This document shows, piece after piece, positions 8,438 through 16,332 of a stretch of DNA of 64,000 nt (position 1 is its first letter; the number at the start of each line of letters is the position of its first letter). Origin of the DNA: an uncultured Pelagibacteraceae bacterium (GTDB lineage Bacteria > Pseudomonadota > Alphaproteobacteria > Pelagibacterales > Pelagibacteraceae); contig CACICF010000002.1 of NCBI GenBank assembly GCA_902584995.1, positions 1 through 64,000 on the forward strand, written 5' to 3'. A program made the position numbers and the translations under genes. The notes beneath the pieces are model-generated. The model saw only the letters and a list, made by a program, of their open reading frames with translations, ran no database searches and was not told the DNA's origin.

Positions 8438-9388
8438 TTTTACTTTTTTACTATCTTCAAGTTTGCCATCAAAAAAATTGAAAATATTTTGTATAGTTTC
8501 TATTGCCATTCTAGTCATGCACTCTTCAGTAAACGCTGCTGCATGAGGGCTAAGGAAAACTTTTTCATTTTTTAATAATGGATTGTCAGTTTCTGGAGGC
8601 TCTACTTCAAATACATCGATACCTGCTCCAAAAATTAGGTTCTCTTTTAATGCTCTATCTAAGTCTTTCTCATTTAAAATTCCACCTCTTGCAGCATTTA
8701 TGATGATGCAATTTTTTTTCATAGTTTTAAGAAGTTCGTAATTTATGATATTTTTAGTTTGATCAGTTAAAGGTATATGGAGTGACACAGCATCCATATC
8801 TTTTATAGTTTCTGATAAATCTTCAACTTTTTTTCCACCCATTTTGCTTATTGTTTCTGCATCTACAAATGGATCATAAACAAAAACATTCATTTCAAAT
8901 CCTAAACATCTTTTAATCAATGCTTTTCCAATTCTTCCAAAACCAGCTATAAGAATATTTTTGTTCCAAATCTCTATTGTTTTTGGAAGCTTATTTCTCT
9001 CAGTAAATTTTCCACTTTTGACCGATTGATCATACATACCTTTTCTTTTTGATATACTTAAAAGCATGAAAAGAACATGTTCTGCAACTGCTACAGCGTT
9101 TGCTGTTGCAGTTATCGCCACATCGATATTTCTTTTTTTACAGCTATCTAAATCAATATTGTCGTAACCAACTCCATGTCTAGAAATTATTTTAAGTTTT
9201 TTTGCATTTTCAATTACTTCTGCAGGCAAAATTGATGTTCTTAAAGACACTGCATCAGCATCTATAATTTTTTGTTTAACGTTTTCAACGCTTAAATCTT
9301 CAACTATCTCGCAAGTATAGTTACTATTACTTTTTAATAATTCCATACCTTTTTCATGAATAGGTTGGACAATGAGAATTTTTTTCAT
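8432..9388 (-). CDS. D-2-hydroxyacid dehydrogenase (SerA-like)
   Basis: A 318-residue NAD-dependent dehydrogenase of the phosphoglycerate/hydroxypyruvate group. The nucleotide motif is IAGFGRIGKALIKR near residue 145. The catalytic Arg is in NAARGG, the Glu in DVFEVEPP and the His in SPHAAAFT. There is no C-terminal ACT domain, so it is unlikely to be the regulated biosynthetic SerA. It is the last gene of the minus-strand run starting with the ketopantoate-reductase-like gene, 15 bases after the PhyH-like gene, which suggests a catabolic hydroxy/keto acid as substrate. Confidence 0.85.
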   Translation of the reverse strand: MKKILIVQPIHEKGMELLKSNSNYTCEIVEDLSVENVKQKIIDADAVSLRTSILPAEVIENAKKLKIISRHGVGYDNIDLDSCKKRNIDVAITATANAVAVAEHVLFMLLSISKRKGMYDQSVKSGKFTERNKLPKTIEIWNKNILIAGFGRIGKALIKRCLGFEMNVFVYDPFVDAETISKMGGKKVEDLSETIKDMDAVSLHIPLTDQTKNIINYELLKTMKKNCIIINAARGGILNEKDLDRALKENLIFGAGIDVFEVEPPETDNPLLKNEKVFLSPHAAAFTEECMTRMAIETIQNIFNFFDGKLEDSKKVKL

Positions 9389-9403
9389 AATTTAAAAATG
9401 AAA

Positions 9404-10393
9404 TTATATTAATCTAGCAAGATCTCTTTTACTATTTTTAAATGTTGGAAGTGGATATTTAAATGCATATTTTCTTGGTATACATTTATTTTTAGCTTTC
9501 TCCCATAAAGAGATCCATTGCTTATAATTATGAATAGTAATATTTTTTTTATTTCTACTTCTCACGTAAAAATTTGGTAGAGGTTTTCTACCTGATGGAG
9601 TTCCAGCCCTGTTATATCTTAAGTCAGCGCTTATTCTAAAATTGTTAGATCTATTAGGTAAAGAACAATGTATCGAGTGTTTGTGTAAAATAATTATATC
9701 ACCCACATTTGCTTCCAGAAAAATTGGCTTAAATTTATCAAGTAATTTACTACCTTTTATCTCGACCTGACCTTTATATCCAGACACATGATTTAATAAA
9801 CCCAGTTTGTTTATTTCTTTAACGGTAATCATGCATCCGTTATTTTTGGTAGTTTTTGTAAATGGTATCCAAACGGTCACCATATCTGTCAATCTTTGTC
9901 CAACAGATGATAATACTGCTGCGTCTTGGTGCCAAGGAGTTCTACCTGAAAGCCCATCATGAACAGAGTGTCTAGGCAGTTTACTTTCCGGTTGTTTAAT
10001 TCTTGTATTCTGAACAGGATTAGAAAGAATCTCAGATCCTAATAATTGTTCTACAACATCTAAAATTTTTTTATGGTTTATTAAGTTCCATAAAGATTGT
10101 GATGCAAAGTAATCACTATCTTTTTTCACATTATCTCTTGGTAGTCTGGTATTAAAATGTTGGTCAAGATCATCAATATTTAATTTTGATATATAGGTAT
10201 ATTTTTTTTTAAAATCATATTTAAAAACTTTTTCTCTCATATGTATGGGTGCAAACTTATTAACTAGATTGTCCATTACATATTCCATATCGTTTAAGAT
10301 AGGCTTTAAATCTTTGTTGAAATTAAGAATATTTTTTATTCTTAGGTATCCATCTCTGTCTAAAATTTTCTTTAATTTGCTACTAACTTGCAT
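9404..10393 (-). CDS. Phytanoyl-CoA dioxygenase (PhyH) family protein
   Basis: A 329-residue Fe(II)/2-oxoglutarate oxygenase. The facial triad is visible as WHQD (His155, Asp157) and the distal His242 in HCSLPNRS, with Arg253 in NFRISADLR for 2-oxoglutarate binding. PhyH proteins hydroxylate small molecules, lipids or alkyl phosphonates; the substrate here is unknown. It overlaps the preceding 2OG oxygenase gene by 11 bases, so the two oxygenases are co-translated and may act in one pathway. About 15 bases separate it from the downstream dehydrogenase. Confidence 0.85.
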   Translation of the reverse strand: MQVSSKLKKILDRDGYLRIKNILNFNKDLKPILNDMEYVMDNLVNKFAPIHMREKVFKYDFKKKYTYISKLNIDDLDQHFNTRLPRDNVKKDSDYFASQSLWNLINHKKILDVVEQLLGSEILSNPVQNTRIKQPESKLPRHSVHDGLSGRTPWHQDAAVLSSVGQRLTDMVTVWIPFTKTTKNNGCMITVKEINKLGLLNHVSGYKGQVEIKGSKLLDKFKPIFLEANVGDIIILHKHSIHCSLPNRSNNFRISADLRYNRAGTPSGRKPLPNFYVRSRNKKNITIHNYKQWISLWEKAKNKCIPRKYAFKYPLPTFKNSKRDLARLI

Positions 10394-11258
10394 GTATACA
10401 AGATTTTAGCAGATAATTTGAATCATGAAAAGATGTAAGCATTCTTTTTTTCGTCGCAACTATATGAGGGTGATATTCAAAATTTTTATATTTCCATATA
10501 ACAGGTTTATTAAATGCATAACTTCCATAAATAAAAAATCTTTTTGGACAGTTTTTTTCCTTAAATCGTGTTACCCCATGATAAGAATTAGGAGTAGATT
10601 TAAAGAAAATTACGCTTCCCTTTTTTGGTGTAAACTCCATTAATTTATCAAGTTCATTAATTTTGGGAAATCTTCTAAAACTTTTTCTAAGGTTTCTGTT
10701 AGCCTTTTTTTTATATAGAGTAAGAGACCCTCCATTTTTTTTTGGTATATCAGTTAAATATATCAAAAAATTATATATTCTATTGATATCATCTCTATGC
10801 GGCCTCAATCTATACCCTCCTTTAGATACTGAAAAATCAATATCTAGATTTAAATTCGGGTTTTTATAATTTTTACCTAGCAATCTTTTTAGCTCTTTAG
10901 AATTTACTTTTCTTTTTAATGTATATTTTTTTTTATTAAATATTTTTGGTTTAAACAAACTTTCCCATGTATTTGCCTTAAACTCTGCTTTAAATTTCTT
11001 ATCAATTTTCTTATAAAATGATTTTGTATTGAAAGTAGCAAAAAGTTTTTTTGAGATTTTAGAAGTTGAAATATATTTGTTGAAATTTTTTGACCCTTTG
11101 TTAATCCTATTTCTGCCACCCATAATCATATCATCGAAATTTTTTGAATTACTTATTTCTTTAATTAACGAATTGCAGACTTTTTTACTGATTATTTGTT
11201 CTCCAACAATGACCGGGAAGTTTGATTTAATTTTCTTTAGTTTGTTAATTTTCAGCAT
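10383..11258 (-). CDS. 2OG-Fe(II) oxygenase, prolyl-4-hydroxylase-like
   Basis: A 291-residue, very Lys/Asn-rich protein with a double-stranded beta-helix core. Metal ligands are seen as RPHRD (His154, Asp156) and His227 in NSYHGVTR; Arg240 in KRFFIYGSY fits the 2OG contact. The N-terminal 140 residues are poorly conserved. It begins directly at the stop of the ketopantoate-reductase-like gene (TAAATG) and overlaps the PhyH-like gene by 11 bases. The substrate is unknown; similar proteins occur in sugar or polysaccharide gene sets as well as in protein modification. Confidence 0.75.
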   Translation of the reverse strand: MLKINKLKKIKSNFPVIVGEQIISKKVCNSLIKEISNSKNFDDMIMGGRNRINKGSKNFNKYISTSKISKKLFATFNTKSFYKKIDKKFKAEFKANTWESLFKPKIFNKKKYTLKRKVNSKELKRLLGKNYKNPNLNLDIDFSVSKGGYRLRPHRDDINRIYNFLIYLTDIPKKNGGSLTLYKKKANRNLRKSFRRFPKINELDKLMEFTPKKGSVIFFKSTPNSYHGVTRFKEKNCPKRFFIYGSYAFNKPVIWKYKNFEYHPHIVATKKRMLTSFHDSNYLLKSCIHAS

Positions 11259-12203
11259 TTAGCTGTACATACCCTCTTTTACTCTAATCATTTTGTACAT
11301 TAGATCATTTAAAGGTGTGGCTATTCCATGTTTTTTTCCTATTTTAGATACAGCTCCACTTATGAAATCAATTTCAGTTTTTCTTTTGTAAAGTACATCA
11401 AAAGCCATTGAGGACTTGTTTGTTTGTTTTGAATCAACAATTTTATTAAACATAAATAAACACTCATCTTCAGAAACATTAACGCCATCTGCTAAAGCAA
11501 CTTCCCTTGTTTCTAAAATAATCTCTTTACCTAAACTTCTAGATACGTCATTGGCATTATTATTTATGTAAAGATCAGTATGATGTAGATCAAAAATAGC
11601 TGAAAGTGGGCCAATTGCGGTTAAAGCAAAAAGTTTCATCCATTTTCTTTTTTTTACATCCTCAGCTGCAATCATTTCTAAATTATGCGCTGTAAATGTG
11701 TCTGCAATTTCTGTTATTCTATCTGTTATTCCGCCATCATATTCTCCAATCCAAGAAGGCAAAGCTGCATGATTCATAATATGACCAGGGCCTAAGATAT
11801 TTGATGCTTGAGTTGTTGTTCCTCCAATTACTTTTTCATCGCCAACAATACTTTTAATTATAGCTTCATGTCCAATTCCATTTTGAAAAGACATAAAAAC
11901 TGTTTTATCTCTAATAATGTTTTTAATACTTTTTAAAGCTGGTTCTAGAGCTGTTGCTTTACACATTACTATTACAGCATCAACTTTTCCAATTGTAGAT
12001 GGATCTGATGTTGCAGGTATTTTTATAAATCTATCACCCCCATGGCCATCCATTTTTAGACCATTTTTATTAATTTCTTCAACATGCTCTTTCCAAACAT
12101 CAATGAGCGTTACATTTAGACCTTTTTCTGCTAGAAGACCTCCAAATAGACATCCCATTGCTCCTGCACCAAGAACTGCAACTTTTAAATCTCTATTATT
12201 CAT
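11259..12203 (-). CDS. Ketopantoate reductase (ApbA/PanE) family
   Basis: A 314-residue NADP-type reductase. The N-terminal motif is AVLGAGAMGCLFGGLLAEKG, with CKA and QNG (residues about 85-110) and KRKWMKLFALTAIGPLS containing the catalytic Lys and the N-G region. The C-terminal ApbA_C domain is complete. True PanE reduces ketopantoate, but many family members in catabolic clusters reduce other 2-keto acids, and here it leads an operon with two oxygenases and a 2-hydroxyacid dehydrogenase. A PanB-like gene is nearby but lacks PanB catalytic residues, so pantothenate synthesis is not assumed. Confidence 0.84.
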   Translation of the reverse strand: MNNRDLKVAVLGAGAMGCLFGGLLAEKGLNVTLIDVWKEHVEEINKNGLKMDGHGGDRFIKIPATSDPSTIGKVDAVIVMCKATALEPALKSIKNIIRDKTVFMSFQNGIGHEAIIKSIVGDEKVIGGTTTQASNILGPGHIMNHAALPSWIGEYDGGITDRITEIADTFTAHNLEMIAAEDVKKRKWMKLFALTAIGPLSAIFDLHHTDLYINNNANDVSRSLGKEIILETREVALADGVNVSEDECLFMFNKIVDSKQTNKSSMAFDVLYKRKTEIDFISGAVSKIGKKHGIATPLNDLMYKMIRVKEGMYS

Positions 12204-12266
12204 ATTTAAAATCGAAATATATTTATGTAAAAAAATTATGCAATATATTATGTAACTAATTAATAT

Positions 12267-13235
12267 ATGAAATTAAAAATAGAAAAAGGAATTTTCAAAA
12301 AATTTGAGTTAAAAGAAATATCAAACGCATTAGAAAAAGGTCTGTCAAAGAATTATGACAGCGTGAAAGCAGAAGTAATTGATTGCCCAAATTTAAGAAA
12401 TTGGGATTGTCCGTCTGAAGGTATGAGTGGCAACCAAAGGATAATCGATGTCGGAGGAGAGCCCTACATGCACGATCCTAAATATCTTGGAACTGAATTT
12501 GATTATGCTGAAATCTCAAAAATGATTGGATCAGAAAAATCATATGCACTTGGAGCAGGATCTGGAGCAATGTCTTGCCTCGATGGACACTGTGGAGAAC
12601 TAGTTATAAATGAAAACTTAATAACTAAAGAAAATAAGTCTTTAATTGCCAGGGTAGGGAAAGATAAAGAATGTATAGTAGAGGACTATACTGCAAGCAA
12701 ACATGGTGGGCTTGGTAACATTTATTATTCAGATGGTGTTAAAGGAAAAGTTATTTATTTAAACATAAAAAAAAGAACTGGAAATCAAGGTTCATTACCT
12801 CAATCAATTAGAACAGCGCTTTCTGACAATCTTAAAATTGGGTATAAAAATCATATTGCTCTTGCTGGTGTATTTAGAGTTTTGAATGGAAAAATAAGAT
12901 CACACGTACAACCAGATTATAAGGATATAAAACATGAATATTATGATCCACAATTGATGAAATGCACAAAAGACTTTCTACAATTTTATGAGCCTGTTGG
13001 ACCAAAATTACAATGTTATACTGTTTTATGGACTGGTGATCCAACGGGGGGAGAATTAAATTTAAGAGAGTCTGGAGAGCATACTCACTTCCACTCATAT
13101 GAGCATAAAAATGACGCTGGACATTATCATTTTGACGTATCGCCTGATGAAATTGAATATGAAGGATACTTTAATATTGCACAAGAAGTACATAGAGTGA
13201 ATAATATCTATAAAGAATTAAAAAATATAAAATGA
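12267..13235 (+). CDS. DUF1907 (C11orf54/PTD012-like) metalloprotein
   Basis: A 322-residue member of DUF1907, whose human homologue C11orf54 is a zinc-binding ester hydrolase-like protein. The diagnostic His cluster is HTHFHSYEH followed by GHYHFD (His272, 274, 276, 280, 286, 288), then EYEGYFN as in the family. The N-terminal part has the conserved GGEPY and GAGSGAMSCLDGHCGE segments. The biochemical role in bacteria is unsettled; lactone or ester hydrolysis is a reasonable guess. It overlaps the PanB-like gene by ATGA, so the two products are made together, and it is divergent from the ketopantoate-reductase-like operon. Confidence 0.82.
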   Translation: MKLKIEKGIFKKFELKEISNALEKGLSKNYDSVKAEVIDCPNLRNWDCPSEGMSGNQRIIDVGGEPYMHDPKYLGTEFDYAEISKMIGSEKSYALGAGSGAMSCLDGHCGELVINENLITKENKSLIARVGKDKECIVEDYTASKHGGLGNIYYSDGVKGKVIYLNIKKRTGNQGSLPQSIRTALSDNLKIGYKNHIALAGVFRVLNGKIRSHVQPDYKDIKHEYYDPQLMKCTKDFLQFYEPVGPKLQCYTVLWTGDPTGGELNLRESGEHTHFHSYEHKNDAGHYHFDVSPDEIEYEGYFNIAQEVHRVNNIYKELKNIK

Positions 13236-14047
13236 AAAAGATTTATACTTGGGCTGCTCAACCTGCCAACAGATCTCTCACAGTTGATGATCTTAAAAAG
13301 GCAAAAGGAAAAAAAAAATTTACTCAAGTCACAGCCAATACATTAGATGAAGCTGAGGCCGCAGAGATAGCTGGATTTGACATGATAATCTGCAATGCTT
13401 TTAATGTAAAACAGGTGAGAGAGGGATCAAAGAATTTATTTTTAACTGCTGCACTAGTATTAAATAAGTTTGTCACTTCAGATGATATAATGAGAGGAGC
13501 GTTTGAAGCCTTAGAAAATGGAGCTGACGCTGTAATGACTCCTAGAAGCATGAAAATAGTAGAGATGTTGGCTAATGAAGATGTTCCAGTTATGGGGCAT
13601 CTTGGTTTAGTTCCAAGAAAATCTACGTGGATTGGTGGATTAAGAGCAGTAGGAAAAAATAGTGAGGAGGCACACAACCTTTTTTTAAAATTTAAAAGAT
13701 TGGAAAATGCGGGAGCCTTTTCTGCTGAATGTGAGGTTATCCCAGAAAATGTTATGGGAGAAATCTCTAAAAGAACAAATATAGTTACAGTTTCTTTAGG
13801 TTCAGGAAAAAAAGCAGATGTAATGTATTTGTTCATGGAAGACATATGTGGAGATACTTTAAACCCTCCAAGACATTCAAAAGCTTATGGGAATTTATTA
13901 AAATTAAAAAATGAAATAAAAATTGAGAGAATTCGAGCTCTCAAGGCATTTAAAAAAGATTCTATGGCTGGAAAATTTCCAGGAAAAAAACAGTCTTCAA
14001 ATTTAAATAAAAAAGAGTTTGAGTCCTTTCTTGATAAACTAGATTAA
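13232..14047 (+). CDS. PanB-like (ketopantoate hydroxymethyltransferase superfamily) barrel
   Basis: A 271-residue phosphoenolpyruvate/ketopantoate-type TIM barrel. The strongest match is VPVMGHLGLVPRKSTWIGGLRAVGK (about residues 121-145), aligned to the PanB GHLGLTPQ region; AECEVIP keeps the PanB catalytic Glu. The PanB magnesium ligands and Lys are not there: VGDSLG is replaced by ICNAFN, the ADLPF Asp is missing, and VKIEGG is replaced by VMTPRS. It therefore probably does not make ketopantoate. It is co-translated with the DUF1907 gene. Its real reaction is unknown. Confidence 0.7.
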   Translation: MKKIYTWAAQPANRSLTVDDLKKAKGKKKFTQVTANTLDEAEAAEIAGFDMIICNAFNVKQVREGSKNLFLTAALVLNKFVTSDDIMRGAFEALENGADAVMTPRSMKIVEMLANEDVPVMGHLGLVPRKSTWIGGLRAVGKNSEEAHNLFLKFKRLENAGAFSAECEVIPENVMGEISKRTNIVTVSLGSGKKADVMYLFMEDICGDTLNPPRHSKAYGNLLKLKNEIKIERIRALKAFKKDSMAGKFPGKKQSSNLNKKEFESFLDKLD

Positions 14048-14835
14048 TAAGTTTCAGATTCTTTTTTATTTATTGAGCCCTTCATTTTTTCTACAATCGC
14101 TTTAGCACCAGCACTCATTGCTCTTTGATCAGCTCCTATAGTCACAAAATTAAAACCTTTATCAATCATTTTTTGAGCATACTCAGTTGTTCCATTATGT
14201 ATTCCTGCAAAGATATTATGTTTTTTAGCATGCTCTAATATTCTTAATATTTCAGAATATGCTTTTGTGTCCTCTGCTCTGTCAAAGCCAGGCTTTTCTC
14301 CAATCGCTAAACTTAAGTCAGCTGGACCAATATATATCCCATCCACACCGTCAGTAGACATAATCTCATCTAATTTATCTAATGATTCCTTCGTTTCAAT
14401 CATAGCTAACTTTAAAATTTCATCATTTGCATGATCAGCATAATCAGCCCCACCATAAATTAATCCTCTAACTGGACCAAAACTTCTATATCCTCTTGGA
14501 GGATACATGCATGCTTGTACAAATCTTTCTGCCTCTTCTTTATTGCTTACCATAGGGCAAATTATTCCATAACAACCAGCATCTAAAATTTTCATTATTT
14601 GTCCTGGTTCATTCCAATTTACTCTTGCAAGAGGTGTTACATCAGTTGAAGAAATTGTTTGAAGCATTGGAAGTGCGTTTGTGTAATCAACAAGTCCATG
14701 TTGCATATCTACAGTAAGGGAGTCCCAACCTTGATGCGCCATAACTTCTGCAGATACTGTACTAGGTATTTGTAACCAGCCATTAACAACTGGCTTTCCC
14801 TCAGCCATCATTTGTTTAACTTTGTTTTTTCTCAT
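14044..14835 (-). CDS. HpcH/HpaI-family 2-keto-3-deoxy acid aldolase
   Basis: A 263-residue class II pyruvate aldolase barrel. Features: GWLQIPSTVSAEVMAHQGWDSLTVDMQHG near the N-terminus (base His in DMQHG), PLARVNW, MIETKES (metal Glu), and GIYIGPADLSLAIG (metal Asp region). Such enzymes cleave 4-hydroxy-2-oxoheptanedioate, 2-keto-3-deoxyglucarate or rhamnonate to pyruvate and an aldehyde. Its start overlaps the end of the upstream aldehyde dehydrogenase gene by one base, which fits aldol cleavage followed by aldehyde oxidation. It converges with the PanB-like gene, overlapping by 4 bases. Confidence 0.86.
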   Translation of the reverse strand: MRKNKVKQMMAEGKPVVNGWLQIPSTVSAEVMAHQGWDSLTVDMQHGLVDYTNALPMLQTISSTDVTPLARVNWNEPGQIMKILDAGCYGIICPMVSNKEEAERFVQACMYPPRGYRSFGPVRGLIYGGADYADHANDEILKLAMIETKESLDKLDEIMSTDGVDGIYIGPADLSLAIGEKPGFDRAEDTKAYSEILRILEHAKKHNIFAGIHNGTTEYAQKMIDKGFNFVTIGADQRAMSAGAKAIVEKMKGSINKKESETY

Positions 14836-16277
14836 TAATAATTAAGACCAAAATGAGTATATTTAATATTTAAATAATCCTTGATAGCCATTGATCCACC
14901 CTCTCTGCCATAACCTGTCTGCTTAATACCTCCAAAAGGAACTTCTGCAAACGCAATAGTAGGATGATTTACTGCACATGTTCCAGTTTCCATTTTTTCT
15001 GAGACTTTGTGAGCTTTTTCTAAAGAATTTGTATAAATATAGCTTGCCAAACCTAAGTCATTGTCGTTAGCTCTTTGAACAACTTCATCTGTATCTTTAA
15101 ACGTTAGTAGTGGAACTAATGGTCCAAAAGGTTCTTCTTTTGCAATTGTAAAGCTATCTTGAACATTATCAAAAACAGTAGGTTCATAAAAATATCCTTT
15201 ATTAAAACCTGAAGGTCTCTTTCCGCCACATAAAACAGTTGCTCCTTCTTTTTTTGTTTTCTCGACTAATGCTTCTATTTCATTCAATCTCTTTTCTGTT
15301 GTTAATGGACCTAATATTGTGTCGTCATCCATTCCATTTCCAATTTTAAGTTTAGAAACTTTTTCAACTAATGTTTTTGCAAACTCATCTTTTTTCTTTT
15401 CATGGATATAAAATCTTGCTGGTGATATGCAAACTTGACCGTTGTTTCTAAATTTTGCCGTTATTGCCATATCTGTAACTTTGTTTATATCTACATCATC
15501 AAAAACTATAAAAGGTGAGTGACCACTTAATTCCATTGTTACTCTTTGAACTTTCTCAGCGGCTTGTTTTAAAATAAGTTTACCTACTCTAGTTGATCCA
15601 GTAATAGAAACTTTTTTTACTATATCAGATGATATAAGTTGTGATGAAATTTGTGCTGGATCACCCGATAATAAATTAACAACACCTGGGGGAACTCCTG
15701 CATCATTTATAATATTCATTAACTCCATTACACTTCCTGGAGTAATGACATCTGGTTTGCATATAACTGAGCAACCAGCTGCTAAAGCTGTAGAAATTTT
15801 TCTAGAAGATAAAACTATTGGAAAATTCCATGGTATTAATCCTGCAACAACACCAACAGGCTCATATTTTACATACATTCTTGTGTGTTCAAATCTGCTT
15901 TCAACTATTTGACCATATATTCTTTTTGTTTCTTCAGAATTCCATTCAAAAATATCTGCTGCTCCACCTACTTCTCCTTTTGCTTCTGACAAAGGTTTTC
16001 CAACTTCTAATGTAAGCCATTTTGCTAGTACATCAGTTCTCTCTCTCATAAGATCGGCAATTTTTCTTATAATTTTTGATCTTTGCCAAGGTGGAGTATT
16101 TCTCCAAACTTCAAGACCTTTTTCAGCTGACTTAAGAGCTTTATTTACATCTTCTTCACCAGCTTTTGATGCTTTACCAATTACTTCTTCAGTTGCAGGA
16201 TTTAACACATCGTAAGTTTCATTATTTTGAGATGGTTGCCATTTACCATCAATGAATTGTCCAAATTTGCTATACAT
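14835..16277 (-). CDS. NAD(P)-dependent aldehyde dehydrogenase
   Basis: A 480-residue ALDH-superfamily enzyme of the succinate-semialdehyde/glycolaldehyde dehydrogenase type. Seen are the NAD site PWNFPI, SITGSTRVGK, catalytic Glu in TMELSGHSPF and catalytic Cys in NNGQVCISPARF; EEPFGP and PFGG follow. The usual KPAExTP motif reads KPDVITP. It is not the IolA/MmsA type, as the GERCMA active site is missing. It heads an operon with the HpcH-type aldolase and is divergent from iolD, so the aldehyde product of the aldolase is the likely substrate. Confidence 0.9.
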   Translation of the reverse strand: MYSKFGQFIDGKWQPSQNNETYDVLNPATEEVIGKASKAGEEDVNKALKSAEKGLEVWRNTPPWQRSKIIRKIADLMRERTDVLAKWLTLEVGKPLSEAKGEVGGAADIFEWNSEETKRIYGQIVESRFEHTRMYVKYEPVGVVAGLIPWNFPIVLSSRKISTALAAGCSVICKPDVITPGSVMELMNIINDAGVPPGVVNLLSGDPAQISSQLISSDIVKKVSITGSTRVGKLILKQAAEKVQRVTMELSGHSPFIVFDDVDINKVTDMAITAKFRNNGQVCISPARFYIHEKKKDEFAKTLVEKVSKLKIGNGMDDDTILGPLTTEKRLNEIEALVEKTKKEGATVLCGGKRPSGFNKGYFYEPTVFDNVQDSFTIAKEEPFGPLVPLLTFKDTDEVVQRANDNDLGLASYIYTNSLEKAHKVSEKMETGTCAVNHPTIAFAEVPFGGIKQTGYGREGGSMAIKDYLNIKYTHFGLNY

Positions 16278-16332
16278 AATTTTTATTTTATGGTTTATTA
16301 GTTGAATTTTTGAGGAGAATATAACTAGAAAA

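Noticed and set aside
13324..13845. Long open frame opposite the PanB-like gene
   Set aside because: Antisense to a conserved enzyme with clear motifs; the translation shows no family pattern and follows from codon bias on the other strand.
11259..14047. Reading the PanE-like and PanB-like genes as a pantothenate pathway
   Set aside because: The PanB-like protein lacks PanB metal and Lys residues, the two genes are divergent rather than in one operon, and neighbours are catabolic.
14044..16277. HpcH aldolase and aldehyde dehydrogenase as IolJ and IolA
   Set aside because: IolJ is a class II fructose-bisphosphate-type aldolase and IolA/MmsA has another active-site motif; neither matches. They may replace these steps but are not those proteins.
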